NCBI GenBank assembly: GCA_019308995.1
Contig: JAFDHD010000016.1
Coordinates: 1-38,733 of the forward strand
Direction: 5' to 3'
DNA: 38,733 nt
Source of the DNA: Deltaproteobacteria bacterium
GTDB taxonomy: Bacteria; Desulfobacterota; Desulfarculia; Adiutricales; JAFDHD01
Numbering within the stretch: position 1 is the first letter of the stretch; each line of letters opens with the position of its first letter. This document shows, in pieces, positions 8,570 to 17,424 of the stretch. Below the pieces are notes generated by a model. It was not told where the DNA came from, made no database searches, and saw only the letters and a list, made by a program, of their open reading frames with translations. Both the position numbers and the translations under genes were made by a program.

Positions 8570-10451
8570 TGAGCCTTTAGCCGAGCCGCGGCTGGCGCGG
8601 GCTAAGGCAATCGCCACAGCCGGGGGTTTTGAATCAGCCCTTGAGTCCGGCGCCTTGCCCGGACAAGCTGATCTAACCCTCTCGGAGGCGATTGTGTTAG
8701 GACTTCTTCGCCAGGGGGTGATCCGTTACATCGGCATTTTTGGGCATGGTTCAACCGAGATCGGGGAAGTATTGCGTATTTACGAGCAGGCCGGTCTGGT
8801 CCACACCTATAATGTCCGCCATGAAACTGAGGCCGCACATGCGGCAACAGCCTTGCGCTGGGTTACAGGCGAAAAGGCCGCGGTGGTGACCTCGATCGGT
8901 CCAGGGGCCCTGCATGCCCTGGCCGGTTCCCTGGTACCGCTCAGCAACGGGCTTGGGGTCTGGTTTCTTTTCGGTGACGAGACCACTGAAGATGAAGGGC
9001 CCAATATGCAGCAGATTCCGAAATATGAACAGCATCCCTTCCTTCGCCTGTGTTCAGCCATGGGCGAGGCTTACTGTTTGCATACACCGGGTGCTGTTGG
9101 CACGGCGCTGCGGCGAGGCTTGAACGTTGTGGATCATCCACACCGAGGCGGTCCATTCTATTTACTGCTCCCCATGAACACACAGTCAAAGATAATCCCA
9201 GAGTTCAACCTGCATGAGCTGCCAGTTGGCGCTCCGCCACGGCTGGGCGCGGCGGCTGATGACGGAGCTTATGCCCGTGCGGCCGATCTTCTGCTTCAGG
9301 CCGAGCGGGTCGTGGTGAAAGTCGGCGGCGGCGCTCGCCAGGCTGGCCCTGAACTCATGGAGTTCCTCGATCTCGTTGACGGCGTCGCCGTGACGAGCCC
9401 TCTTGTTTCCGGCGTAATTCCGTATAAGAATCCGCGCAACATGACCGTCGGCGGGTCGAAAGGCTCGATCAGCGGCAATTACGCCATGAGGCAGGCCGAT
9501 CTGCTTGTGGCCGTGGGAACACGCTTTGTATGTCAGTCAGATTGCTCCCGCACCGGCTACCCGCAAGTCGAGCAGGTGGTGAATATTAACACGGATTTTC
9601 ACGCGGCCATGCATTATAACAGGACGATCGCGCTTATCGGCGACGCTTCCTTGACCTTGCAGCGGCTGAATGAGGAGCTTAAGCGGCGTCAAAAAACCAG
9701 CGCCAAGAATGAGTCAAAATGGTTTTCAGAATGCATGGATAAACGCCGGGAGTGGGAGGCCTTTAAGGCCGAACGTTTTCAGAATCCCTGTTTTTATGAC
9801 AATGGCTGGGGTCAGGAGGTTCTGACCCAACCGGCGGTGATCAAAGCCGCAACCGACTGGGCCCGGGCCAACGATGCCGTGACTTTTTTTGACGCGGGTG
9901 ATGTTCAGGCTAACGGCTTCCAGATCGTTGAGGACGACCGGCTCGGCCGGACCTTTACCGATACGGGAGCCAGCTACATGGGTTTTGCCGTTTCGGCGTT
10001 ACTCGCCACGGCCCTGACCTCAAAACCGTTCTATGGACTGGCTTTAAGCGGCGACGGCTCCTTTACCATGAATCCGCAAATCCTTATTGACGGCGCGGTC
10101 CATGGGGCGCGTGGCTGCATCTTGCTGCTCGACAACCAGCGCATGAGCGCCATATCCGGGTTGCAGCAGGATCAGTATGGCGCAGATTACGCTACCCACG
10201 ATACCCTGAAGCTCGATTATGTAGCCTGGGCCCGCGCCATCGAAGGTCTGTCCGCATTTCACGGCGGGTATTCGGTGGAAACATTTGTCACGGCGCTGAA
10301 TCAGGCTAAGGCTTATGACGGGCTGAGTCTGATCCATGTTCCGGTTTACTCCGGGCCTGATCCTTTGGGCGGAATGGGTGTTTTTGGTCGCTGGAACGTG
10401 GGCAACTGGTGCGAAGAAACCGAGGCGCTTCGTCATAAAATCGGCCTTTAG
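8562..10451 (+). CDS. Thiamine diphosphate enzyme, IolD-like (trihydroxycyclohexanedione hydrolase family)
   Basis: ThDP-dependent enzyme most like IolD, which opens the ring of 3D-trihydroxycyclohexane-1,2-dione in inositol catabolism. The N-terminal pyrimidine domain has the IolD-like GIFGHGSTEIGE, the activating Glu region NVRHETEAAHA, and TSIGPGALHALAG. The central domain has AMRQADLLVAVGTRF and VVNINTD. The ThDP motif GDGSFTMNP, with a downstream LLDN, lies about 90 residues before the C-terminus, which reads GRWNVGNWCEE, close to the IolD terminus. I place the start at ATG 8562 (629 residues) because GAGGAGG precedes it by 7 bases; a TTG in frame at 8547 lacks this support. It is coupled to the MocA-family gene. 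A 2-keto-acid lyase or decarboxylase role is the alternative. Confidence 0.82.
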   Translation: MDNEPLAEPRLARAKAIATAGGFESALESGALPGQADLTLSEAIVLGLLRQGVIRYIGIFGHGSTEIGEVLRIYEQAGLVHTYNVRHETEAAHAATALRWVTGEKAAVVTSIGPGALHALAGSLVPLSNGLGVWFLFGDETTEDEGPNMQQIPKYEQHPFLRLCSAMGEAYCLHTPGAVGTALRRGLNVVDHPHRGGPFYLLLPMNTQSKIIPEFNLHELPVGAPPRLGAAADDGAYARAADLLLQAERVVVKVGGGARQAGPELMEFLDLVDGVAVTSPLVSGVIPYKNPRNMTVGGSKGSISGNYAMRQADLLVAVGTRFVCQSDCSRTGYPQVEQVVNINTDFHAAMHYNRTIALIGDASLTLQRLNEELKRRQKTSAKNESKWFSECMDKRREWEAFKAERFQNPCFYDNGWGQEVLTQPAVIKAATDWARANDAVTFFDAGDVQANGFQIVEDDRLGRTFTDTGASYMGFAVSALLATALTSKPFYGLALSGDGSFTMNPQILIDGAVHGARGCILLLDNQRMSAISGLQQDQYGADYATHDTLKLDYVAWARAIEGLSAFHGGYSVETFVTALNQAKAYDGLSLIHVPVYSGPDPLGGMGVFGRWNVGNWCEETEALRHKIGL

Positions 10452-10512
10452 TGAAAATGGAAAGGTTGGATCAATTAGTATCCAATCATGATTTTAGAGA
10501 GTTTAATTTCCC

Positions 10513-12216
10513 ATGTCGAAAAAAAATAAAGATCACGGTATCTACCGTAGTTTGACCTCCTATGGCGACAGAGAGTTCAGTAAGTTTATACGCCGCGCCT
10601 TTCTGGCAATAGCCGGTTATCACAACATCCATCCGGATAGGCCGATCATTGGGATCGTGGATACGAGTTCCGATTATAATGTCTGTCACCGGTATATGCC
10701 CGAGCTGGTGAACGCGGTCAAGCGCGGCGTACTGGAATCCGGAGGTATCCCCTTCGCCTTTCCCACCATATCCCTTCACGAAATCCTGACCTCGCCCACT
10801 ACGATGCTGTTTCGTAACCTGCAAGCCATGGACACCGAGGAGATGATTCGCGCGCAGCCCATGGACGCGGTGGTTCTCCTGGGCGGGTGCGACAAGACAG
10901 TCGCGGCGCAAATGATGGCGGCGGTTTCGGCCGACCTGCCAGCTATCTCGGTCGTGACAGGCCCGATGCTGACCGGCGACTGGCGAGGCGAACGTCTGGG
11001 CGCCTGCACGGATTGCCGCCGGTTTTGGAGTAAATACCGGGCCGGGGAACTGAACGATCAGGAAATCTCAGAAATTGAGCAATCGCTTTGTTTTACCGGC
11101 GGTTCCTGTATGGTCATGGGAACCGCCTCCACCTTGGCCTGCCTCGTGGAAACTATAGGTTTGATGCTCCCCGGCGGCGCAACGCCACCCGCCCCTTCGG
11201 GGAAACGCTTACAGCACGCGGTTGCCTCAGGCCAGCAGGCTGTCAAGCTGGCTCAGCGCGGACTCTGCCCGAGCGATATTTTAAACCGCGCTTCCTTTAT
11301 AAACGCGGTCACCGTTCTTATGGCCATCGGCGGCTCGACGAACGCCATCATCCATTTGCTCGCTACGGCGCGCCGGGCCGGAATACCCCTCACCCTTGAC
11401 GATTTCGATGAAACGGCCAAACGCGTGCCTTTGCTGGTTGACTGCAAACCGGCAGGCACAGGGTACCTGGAAGATATGGAAAAGGCAGGGGGTGTGCCAG
11501 TGCTTCTGAAGGCGCTTGAACCCCTCCTTGACCTGTCAGCCAAGACGGTTACCGGGGAAACGATCGGAGAACTGATTAAAAATGTCCCGCGGCCCGAAGA
11601 CTGGCAAACCACGATCCGCACCCTGGAGCGTCCCCTCGGGCCCACAGGCTCCTTGGCTATCCTTCATGGTTCTCTCGCCCCCTCCGGGGCTGTGCTCAAG
11701 GTCGCGGCCGCCAGCAAAACGCTGCTGTCTCATAAGGGTCCGGCCGTGGTCTTTGATTCTCCTGAAGATGCTTCTGAGCGCATTGATGATCCGAGCCTGA
11801 ACATCACGCCGGATCACGTCATGGTGCTGCGCTACGCCGGGCCTGTCGCGGCGGGCATGCCTGAGGCCGGATCGCTGCCTATCCCCCGCTACCTAGCCGA
11901 AGCGGGCGTTAAAGATATGGTCCGCGTCTCTGACACGCGAATGAGCGGCACCGCGTTCGGCACGGTGGTGCTGCACTGTTCCCCCGAGGCGGCGGTCGGC
12001 GGTCCGCTTGCCTTGGTACATAATGGAGATATGATTGAGCTCAATGTAAGCGAGCGCCGTATCGAGCTGCTGGTGGACGAAGCGGAACTGAGGCAGCGGC
12101 GCAAAGGGTTCGTTCCTCCGGCCTTACCCAAACGGGGCTGGCAAAGACTGTACGCCCAGCATGTCCTCCAGGCCCACCTCGGCGCGGACCTGGACTTCCT
12201 CGCTCCGGAAGATTAA
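10513..12216 (+). CDS. IlvD/Edd-family dehydratase (dihydroxy-acid or sugar-acid dehydratase)
   Basis: Fe-S dependent dehydratase that turns a 2,3-dihydroxy acid or aldonic acid into a 2-keto-3-deoxy acid. Cluster-binding cysteines of the family are visible: Cys58 (DTSSDYNVCH), Cys126 (GGCDKT, with the Mg-binding DK) and Cys199 (CFTGGSCMVMGTAST). The C-terminal DTRMSGTAFGTVVLH element is the active-site serine region. The length of 567 is normal. It ends the operon begun by the sulfatase. Operon position next to MocA- and IolD-like genes points to sugar-acid or cyclitol breakdown rather than branched-chain amino-acid synthesis. Confidence 0.88.
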   Translation: MSKKNKDHGIYRSLTSYGDREFSKFIRRAFLAIAGYHNIHPDRPIIGIVDTSSDYNVCHRYMPELVNAVKRGVLESGGIPFAFPTISLHEILTSPTTMLFRNLQAMDTEEMIRAQPMDAVVLLGGCDKTVAAQMMAAVSADLPAISVVTGPMLTGDWRGERLGACTDCRRFWSKYRAGELNDQEISEIEQSLCFTGGSCMVMGTASTLACLVETIGLMLPGGATPPAPSGKRLQHAVASGQQAVKLAQRGLCPSDILNRASFINAVTVLMAIGGSTNAIIHLLATARRAGIPLTLDDFDETAKRVPLLVDCKPAGTGYLEDMEKAGGVPVLLKALEPLLDLSAKTVTGETIGELIKNVPRPEDWQTTIRTLERPLGPTGSLAILHGSLAPSGAVLKVAAASKTLLSHKGPAVVFDSPEDASERIDDPSLNITPDHVMVLRYAGPVAAGMPEAGSLPIPRYLAEAGVKDMVRVSDTRMSGTAFGTVVLHCSPEAAVGGPLALVHNGDMIELNVSERRIELLVDEAELRQRRKGFVPPALPKRGWQRLYAQHVLQAHLGADLDFLAPED

Positions 12217-12514
12217 AGCGAATAGCAGTTAAATAATGTATTCCTATCAAGCATATATTCTTTGTTAAGCCTTTATTTTCTAGAAAAACTTCTGTTATTT
12301 TTTTTCTTGACAAAGGTTTTGAATTGATGACAATGAGACATCGTTTTGTCTTAACTTCAATTACAAAACGTCAGGCTATAAGGAGTTGTAATAGTTTTCA
12401 GGGTGACTTATTATTCTAACTGCTTCATCAACGTGTTTATCTAAATTGTTTTTCTCATCTTTACTTCAAGTCATTTTACTTGTTTTTTAACAAATTGAGG
12501 CAAGGAGGTTTACA
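12217..12514. other. Intergenic leader of the solute-binding protein gene
   Basis: The AT-rich 298-bp spacer has no credible gene. It contains a 12-base palindrome TTTTCTAGAAAA (about 12273-12284) soon after the operon end, followed by a T-rich stretch that may help terminate the operon, then a promoter and a long leader before the solute-binding protein gene. Confidence 0.5.
12307..12334 (+). promoter_or_regulatory. Promoter candidate for the solute-binding protein gene
   Basis: Perfect -35 TTGACA (12307-12312), a 16-base spacer, and a -10 GACAAT (12329-12334, 4 of 6). This leaves a leader of about 170 bases before the ATG at 12515. Confidence 0.45.
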
Positions 12515-14143
12515 ATGAAATCTTTATGGAAATCAAAAAGTGTTTTCGTTCTTTTTATTGCTTTAATCCTTTTTTGTTTAGCGATTTGTGTTCCCCATTC
12601 GGTTCAGGCAGCGAAACAAGGCGGAATCGTAGAGATTGCCTTTGGTATGAACCCGAACCGCATGGATCCTCCGAACAGTTACGGCGGATCTGATATGATG
12701 ATCGGATGTCATATCTTTGAAAGACTGATCTACTTTCATTACGATGAAAACACGAAAAAAACGACTCCAAAACCTTCTCTCGCCAAAAGGTGGGAGCTAT
12801 CCGGGGACGGGAAGGTCTGGACCTTTTACTTGAGAAAGGGGATAAAATTCCACGATGGAACCTTGTTCAACGCTGAGGCCGTCAAGTTCAATATTGAGAG
12901 AACTGCGAGCGACAAACCGAGAACACGCTACGGAGCAGCTTTAAGAGAGGCCATTGACAGGGTTGAAGTCGTGGACGACTCTACGATTAAGATCTATTGC
13001 AAGAGTGTCAACCCGACTCTTATCCATCACATCGCACAGCCGTGCCTGGGGATTATGAGCCCGGCTTCGGTTGAGAAATACGGGACTAAAATAGGGCGCC
13101 ATCCCACGGGAACAGGCCCGTTTAAGTTTGTAAAATGGGTTCCTGGTGAACGGGTTGAACTGGAAGTAAACAAGGAATACTGGAAAGGCAGAGCTAATCT
13201 CGATGGAGTCGTCTTCCGGTTTGTACCTGATGATAACGCCAGAATTAACATGGTTCAGACCGGCGAGATAGACATTGCTTACAACGTCCCTGTCCAGGAT
13301 CATGAAAGATTGAGGAAAAATAAGAACCTGGACGTCATAACCTGGCCCACGGCCACGATTCTGCGCATTTACATGAATTGCCAGAAGCCCCCGACCAATG
13401 AGCTTAAGGTGCGGCAGGCCATCAAACTGGCCATTGACCGCCCCGGGATCGTGCGTGATCTCCATCTCGGAAATGCGAAGATATCCAAATCCGGAGTAGC
13501 CCCTTATTCCTGGGGTTATTATGCGGCGGCGGAAGTCGTCTATGATCCGGAGAGGGCCAAAAAGCTTCTCGCAGAAGCGGGTTGGGTGGATACGAACAAA
13601 GACGGTATCCGTGAAAAAAATGGTAAAAATCTAGCCCTGACGATCCGAGCGCCTCAGGCCGGACGCTATCCCATGGATCGAGTCTCCTTATTGGCTATCC
13701 AGGAAAACCTTCGTAACGTCGGGTTTGACTGCAAGATCAAATTCATGGAATTCGCGGCCTTTCTGAACGCCATCTGGGTGCCGGCCGAAAGGAGCACCGG
13801 GGACGCTGTTTTTGTGTCCTGGTCTTCGAGAACCCATGCCATGTTCGTCCTGTCTAAGCAATTACATTCTGCCTACTGGCTTCCAAAGGGGCAGAATATC
13901 TCTTATTATAAAAATCCCGAGATGGACAGGCTGTTAGAGGCGGCTGAAGTCGAACTCGATGAGAAGAAAAACTTCGAGCTCTATAAAAAGATGCAGGTCC
14001 TGGCCGAGGAAGAAGTGCCCATCATCCCTCTCTGGCTCATGAATTACTCAATCGCCAAGAGGAAATATGTGCACAACGTGACTGTTCTCCCCATTCCCAT
14101 TATTGATACCTTTCATGTCAGGGATGCGTGGATGGATAAGTAA
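12515..14143 (+). CDS. ABC transporter solute-binding protein, family 5 (peptide/nickel/opine type)
   Basis: Secreted or periplasmic receptor delivering a solute to a Dpp/Opp-type importer. A clear signal peptide has a basic start (MKSLWKSK), a hydrophobic core (VFVLFIALILFCLAICV) and a cleavage site near VQA-AK (residue 32/33). The mature protein has family-5 landmarks such as LAKRWELSGDGKVWTFYLRK (a few residues after 90) and GTGPFKFVKWVPGE. Length of 542 is typical. The ribosome site AAGGAGG is near-perfect. The gene is alone on the + strand, with strong terminators behind it. A permease and ATPase set that lacks its own receptor lies convergently at 14602-18337, and this may be one of its receptors. 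Confidence 0.92.
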   Translation: MKSLWKSKSVFVLFIALILFCLAICVPHSVQAAKQGGIVEIAFGMNPNRMDPPNSYGGSDMMIGCHIFERLIYFHYDENTKKTTPKPSLAKRWELSGDGKVWTFYLRKGIKFHDGTLFNAEAVKFNIERTASDKPRTRYGAALREAIDRVEVVDDSTIKIYCKSVNPTLIHHIAQPCLGIMSPASVEKYGTKIGRHPTGTGPFKFVKWVPGERVELEVNKEYWKGRANLDGVVFRFVPDDNARINMVQTGEIDIAYNVPVQDHERLRKNKNLDVITWPTATILRIYMNCQKPPTNELKVRQAIKLAIDRPGIVRDLHLGNAKISKSGVAPYSWGYYAAAEVVYDPERAKKLLAEAGWVDTNKDGIREKNGKNLALTIRAPQAGRYPMDRVSLLAIQENLRNVGFDCKIKFMEFAAFLNAIWVPAERSTGDAVFVSWSSRTHAMFVLSKQLHSAYWLPKGQNISYYKNPEMDRLLEAAEVELDEKKNFELYKKMQVLAEEEVPIIPLWLMNYSIAKRKYVHNVTVLPIPIIDTFHVRDAWMDK

Positions 14144-14150
14144 AAAAACA

Positions 14151-14190
14151 GGGCTGGAGGATTTTTTCGTGTCTAGCCTCCAGCCCCTTT
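14151..14190. terminator. Terminator hairpin after the solute-binding protein gene
   Basis: GGGCTGGAGG (14151-14160) pairs perfectly with CCTCCAGCCC (14177-14186) around a 16-base loop, and a short T run follows. It starts 8 bases after the stop codon. Confidence 0.75.
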
Positions 14191-14223
14191 CAAAGCCAAA
14201 CTTTCTTACCAAGCTAAGGGATA

Positions 14224-14267
14224 GAACGGGGCGCCAGCCAGTCGGGCTGGCCCCCCGTTCTTTTTTT
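14224..14267 (+). terminator. Strong intrinsic terminator
   Basis: An 8-bp outer stem (GAACGGGG with CCCCGTTC), one mismatch, a 7-bp inner stem (GCCAGCC with GGCTGGC) and a 5-base loop are followed by seven T residues (14261-14267). This is the clearest rho-independent terminator in the window. It backs up the preceding hairpin. Confidence 0.88.
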
Positions 14268-14429
14268 CTTGTTCGGATGCTGATGACAAGCTGTTTTGCT
14301 GTCTTTCGAGTGTGGTGTCTCGTAAATAATGATTATAATTCATACTAAGCTGCATTCATATATATATAAAATTCATTTTCCTGTCATTGCGAGCGAAGCC
14401 TTTATTGACATGAAAGACCGGAAATATAC

Positions 14430-14450
14430 GGGCGGGGATAAACCCCGCCC
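14430..14450. repeat. GC-rich REP-like hairpin
   Basis: GGGCGGGG and CCCCGCCC form a perfect 8-bp stem around ATAAA. It lies within a stretch (about 14381-14460) that resembles the short interspersed repeats with a GTCATTGCGAGCGAAGC start known from many bacterial genomes. Its loop resembles that of the terminator in the 123-bp repeats near 29.6 and 31.5 kb. Confidence 0.6.
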
Positions 14451-14481
14451 CTACAATACCGATTTAGAGATAGTTAATATT

Positions 14482-14514
14482 GTCAGGGAGACCCGCTTTA
14501 CGGGCCACCCTGAC
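14482..14514. terminator. Imperfect 14-bp hairpin before the convergent oppF stop
   Basis: GTCAGGGAGACCCG (14482-14495) pairs with CGGGCCACCCTGAC (14501-14514) with two mismatches and loop CTTTA. Placed 90 bases beyond the stop of the - strand ABC gene, it could terminate that operon, though it lacks a good T run on either strand. Confidence 0.45.
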
Positions 14515-14601
14515 CTACTCAAGGGGAGAGGAGGAAGCGAGTCCCAATTCTCACTAATCGGAACATTATTCTGACAATTACTATAATCAGGCTGCAAGGA
14601 G

Positions 14602-15573
14602 CTAGGCTTCTTCGGCAAGATGACAGGCCACGAAATGATCTGCTTCCACTTCTATTAGTTGCGGTTGTTTTACATCGCATATGTCGGACCTTTGAAAACA
14701 CCGTGGATGGAAACGGCAGCCTGATGGAGGATTTGATGGACTCGGAACCTCGCCTTTCAGGATAATTCTCTTCTCCTTCTTCTTTCTTCCAATCTCAGGA
14801 ATAGCCGAGAGAAGGGTTATGGTATAAGGATGGATGGGGGACCTGAAAAGCTTGTCTCGATCTGCCAGCTCTAAAATCTGTCCGGCGTACATAATCGCAA
14901 TGCGGTCGCAAATATGATCAATCACGCTCAAATCATGAGAGATGAAGAGATAGGTCAGTTTCAGGTCCTGTTGTAAATTTTTCAACAGGTTCAGAATCTG
15001 CGCCTGTACGGAGACATCGAGAGCGGAAGTAGGCTCATCGAGGACGATGAAATCAGGCTCCACGGCCAAAGCTCTGGCAATGCCGACCCTTTGCTGTTGG
15101 CCGCCGGACAATTCGTGAGGATAACGGTTATAGAGTTCGGACAGAAGTCCAATCTTTTCCATCAAGGACATGACCCTGTCTTCTATCTCGCGGTCTTTGT
15201 AAGGGGTGTTGATCTTCATGGCCCGCCCGATGGCCGTTCCGACGCGCATCCTTGGATTCAGCGAGGCTTGAGGGTCTTGAAAGATAATCTGCATCTCGGT
15301 TCTTAATTTTTTAAGTGATTCCTTATTCAGGCTGACGATATCTCTGCCTTTGAAGATGATCTGGCCGGCGGTCGGTTCCCATAGCCTTTGGATCGTCCTT
15401 CCCACTGTGGACTTACCGCTGCCGCTTTCACCCACCAGACCCAGCACCTGGGATTCTGAGATGGAAAAACTCAGATCATCAACGGCTCTAATGAAACCCG
15501 TCTGCCTTTTAAACAAACCGCTCTTGATGGGAAAGTATTTTTTTAGATGTTCAATCCGTAAAATTTCTCTCAT
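14602..15573 (-). CDS. Dipeptide/oligopeptide ABC transporter ATP-binding protein (OppF/DppF type)
   Basis: Cytoplasmic ATPase that powers a peptide/nickel-type importer. Walker A is GESGSGKST (48-56), the ABC signature LSGGQQQRVGIARAL, and Walker B FIVLDEP. The C-terminal oligopeptide-transporter extension has the cysteine-rich GCRFHPRCFQRSDIC. At 323 residues it is the usual size. Its start lies 3 bases past the stop of the OppD-type gene, with a ribosome site (AGGA) overlapping that stop, so the two are co-translated. It is the last gene of the - strand unit. Confidence 0.93.
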   Translation of the reverse strand: MREILRIEHLKKYFPIKSGLFKRQTGFIRAVDDLSFSISESQVLGLVGESGSGKSTVGRTIQRLWEPTAGQIIFKGRDIVSLNKESLKKLRTEMQIIFQDPQASLNPRMRVGTAIGRAMKINTPYKDREIEDRVMSLMEKIGLLSELYNRYPHELSGGQQQRVGIARALAVEPDFIVLDEPTSALDVSVQAQILNLLKNLQQDLKLTYLFISHDLSVIDHICDRIAIMYAGQILELADRDKLFRSPIHPYTITLLSAIPEIGRKKKEKRIILKGEVPSPSNPPSGCRFHPRCFQRSDICDVKQPQLIEVEADHFVACHLAEEA

Positions 15574-15576
15574 GAA

Positions 15577-16548
15577 CTATCCTGTGACCTTGAAGCATGC
15601 GACCTTGTGCCCGGAGGCGATTTCCTGAAGGGCAGGCTTTTCACTCTGGCATTTATCCATGGCATAAGGGCATCTTGGATGAAAACGGCAGCCCGCCGGG
15701 GGCGCGATCAGGTTCGGTACATTTCCGCTAATAACGCTGAGCATCTCCTTTCTCTCGCCCATGACGGGAATGGACGCCAGAAGTCCCTCAGAGTAAGGAT
15801 GTTGATGATGGGCAAAAAAGACCTCCAGCTCGGCGATTTCCACGATGGTCCCCGCATACATGGTGGCCACCTCATCGCACATTTCTGAGATGATGCCCAG
15901 ATCGTGCGAAATGAGGAGGACAGCCGTGCCGGTTTTTCGATTCAAATCAGACATCAATTCAAGAATTTGCGCCTGGATGGTTACATCGAGTGCTGTGGTG
16001 GGTTCATCGGCGATGAGCAGTTCCGGGTTGCATGAAAGGGCCATGGCAATCATGACCCGCTGCCGCATGCCGCCGGAAAATTGGTGAGGATAATCCTTCA
16101 AACGAGCCTCGGCCTCTGGGATGCCGACTATTTGCATGATCTCCGCGGCCCGCTGCAAGGCCTCTTTGCCTGAAGCCTCCTGATGAAGCTCGATAGCCTC
16201 TGAGATCTGGTTCCCAACGGTATAGACAGGATTTAATGACGTGAAGGGATCCTGAAAGATCATCGAAATCCTTCCACCCCTTATTTTTCTCAATTCTGAC
16301 CTGGGGGTCTTAAGAAGGTTTTTTCCGTTGAACAGGACCTGCCCGTCTATTATTTTGGCCGGCGGTTCAGGTAGCAGGCGTAAGATGCTATTGCCTGTCA
16401 CGGATTTTCCACAACCGGTTTCCCCCACCAGGCCCAGGATCTTTCTTTTTTTGATTTCGAGGCTGACGCCATCCAGGGCCCTTACAATCCCCTCGTCAGT
16501 ATGAAACTCGACTTTCAGATTCTCGACGCTTAGCAGTGTGTCACTCAT
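15577..16548 (-). CDS. Dipeptide/oligopeptide ABC transporter ATP-binding protein (OppD/DppD type)
   Basis: Second ATPase of the importer, expected to pair with the OppF-type protein. Walker A is GETGCGKSV (42-50), the signature FSGGMRQRVMIAMAL, and Walker B LLIADEPTTALD. The C-terminal GCRFHPRCPYAMDKC extension marks the oligopeptide branch. 323 residues. The ATG is preceded by AAAAGG, and it starts 15 bases after the stop of the DppC-type permease gene. Confidence 0.93.
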   Translation of the reverse strand: MSDTLLSVENLKVEFHTDEGIVRALDGVSLEIKKRKILGLVGETGCGKSVTGNSILRLLPEPPAKIIDGQVLFNGKNLLKTPRSELRKIRGGRISMIFQDPFTSLNPVYTVGNQISEAIELHQEASGKEALQRAAEIMQIVGIPEAEARLKDYPHQFSGGMRQRVMIAMALSCNPELLIADEPTTALDVTIQAQILELMSDLNRKTGTAVLLISHDLGIISEMCDEVATMYAGTIVEIAELEVFFAHHQHPYSEGLLASIPVMGERKEMLSVISGNVPNLIAPPAGCRFHPRCPYAMDKCQSEKPALQEIASGHKVACFKVTG

Positions 16549-16563
16549 TTCAAACCTTTTTAC

Positions 16564-17424
16564 TTATATCCTCATCCTCGGGTCGAGCGCGTCTCTGAGT
16601 CCATCCCCGAACAGATTAAAGGCCAGCACAACAATCATGATGGCCAGACCAGGGAAAATAGAGATATGCGGCGCTGTTTGTAAATATCCCCGCCCCTCGT
16701 TTAGCATGGCGCCCCATTCCGGCGACGGCGGCTGGACACCAAGGCCAAGGAAACTTAAGCCCGCGGCAATCAGGATAACGGCAGCCATCCTCAAGGTCAA
16801 TAAGACCACAAGCGGAGCCACACAGTTGGGCAGGATGTACCGCAGCATGATGATATTGTTATTCTCTCCAATGGCCCGAGCGGCCAGCACATAATCCTTC
16901 TCCTTCTCCGAAAGGACAACACCCCTGATTATGCGAATGAATTGAGGGATCGAAGAAGAACCACTGGCCACAATGACACCGGTAACCCCGGGACCGATGG
17001 CGGCAATCACGGCGATAGCCAGGAGAAGGCCGGGGAAAGCCAGAAGGACATCTGTTAGATACACCACCAGGACATCTATCTTCCCGCCGTAGAAACCTCC
17101 AAGCATCCCGATCAACGTCCCGATAAAAAGCCCCATCAGCACGGCGATACTGGAAATGATAAGGGTAATTCTGGCTCCCACCAGGATGCGCGAAAAGATG
17201 TCCCGGCCGACATCGTCACTACCGAACCAATGTTTGAGACTCATGGCTTTCCGTATCTCTTTGAAGTCCTGCTTCAAAGGATCGTAAGGTGTGGCATAGG
17301 GGCCTAATATCGCCATTAAGGCCACGATTACAATGATGACCATACCCACCAGGGCCAGTTTATTTCGCCTCAAGCGCCGCCAGGTCCCGAGAATCTGGCT
17401 TTGTTTTATATCCCCTTTATTCAT
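16564..17424 (-). CDS. ABC transporter permease (DppC type)
   Basis: Inner-membrane permease with about six helices and the N-terminal OppC-type cytoplasmic segment (TWRRLRRNKLALVGMVII). The EAA-type loop is visible around AARAIGENNNIIMLRYILPN. I place the start at ATG 17424 (286 residues, MNKGDIKQ) because AAGGA precedes it by 6 bases. A frame open upstream to 17496 would run deep into the DppB gene. It overlaps the DppB stop by 8 bases, which indicates coupling. Confidence 0.9.
   Translation of the reverse strand: MNKGDIKQSQILGTWRRLRRNKLALVGMVIIVIVALMAILGPYATPYDPLKQDFKEIRKAMSLKHWFGSDDVGRDIFSRILVGARITLIISSIAVLMGLFIGTLIGMLGGFYGGKIDVLVVYLTDVLLAFPGLLLAIAVIAAIGPGVTGVIVASGSSSIPQFIRIIRGVVLSEKEKDYVLAARAIGENNNIIMLRYILPNCVAPLVVLLTLRMAAVILIAAGLSFLGLGVQPPSPEWGAMLNEGRGYLQTAPHISIFPGLAIMIVVLAFNLFGDGLRDALDPRMRI

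Noticed and set aside
10513-12216. Biosynthetic dihydroxy-acid dehydratase (ilvD)
   Set aside because: The operon partners are a sulfatase, a MocA dehydrogenase and an IolD-like enzyme, with no branched-chain synthesis genes, so a catabolic member is more likely and no ilvD symbol is given.
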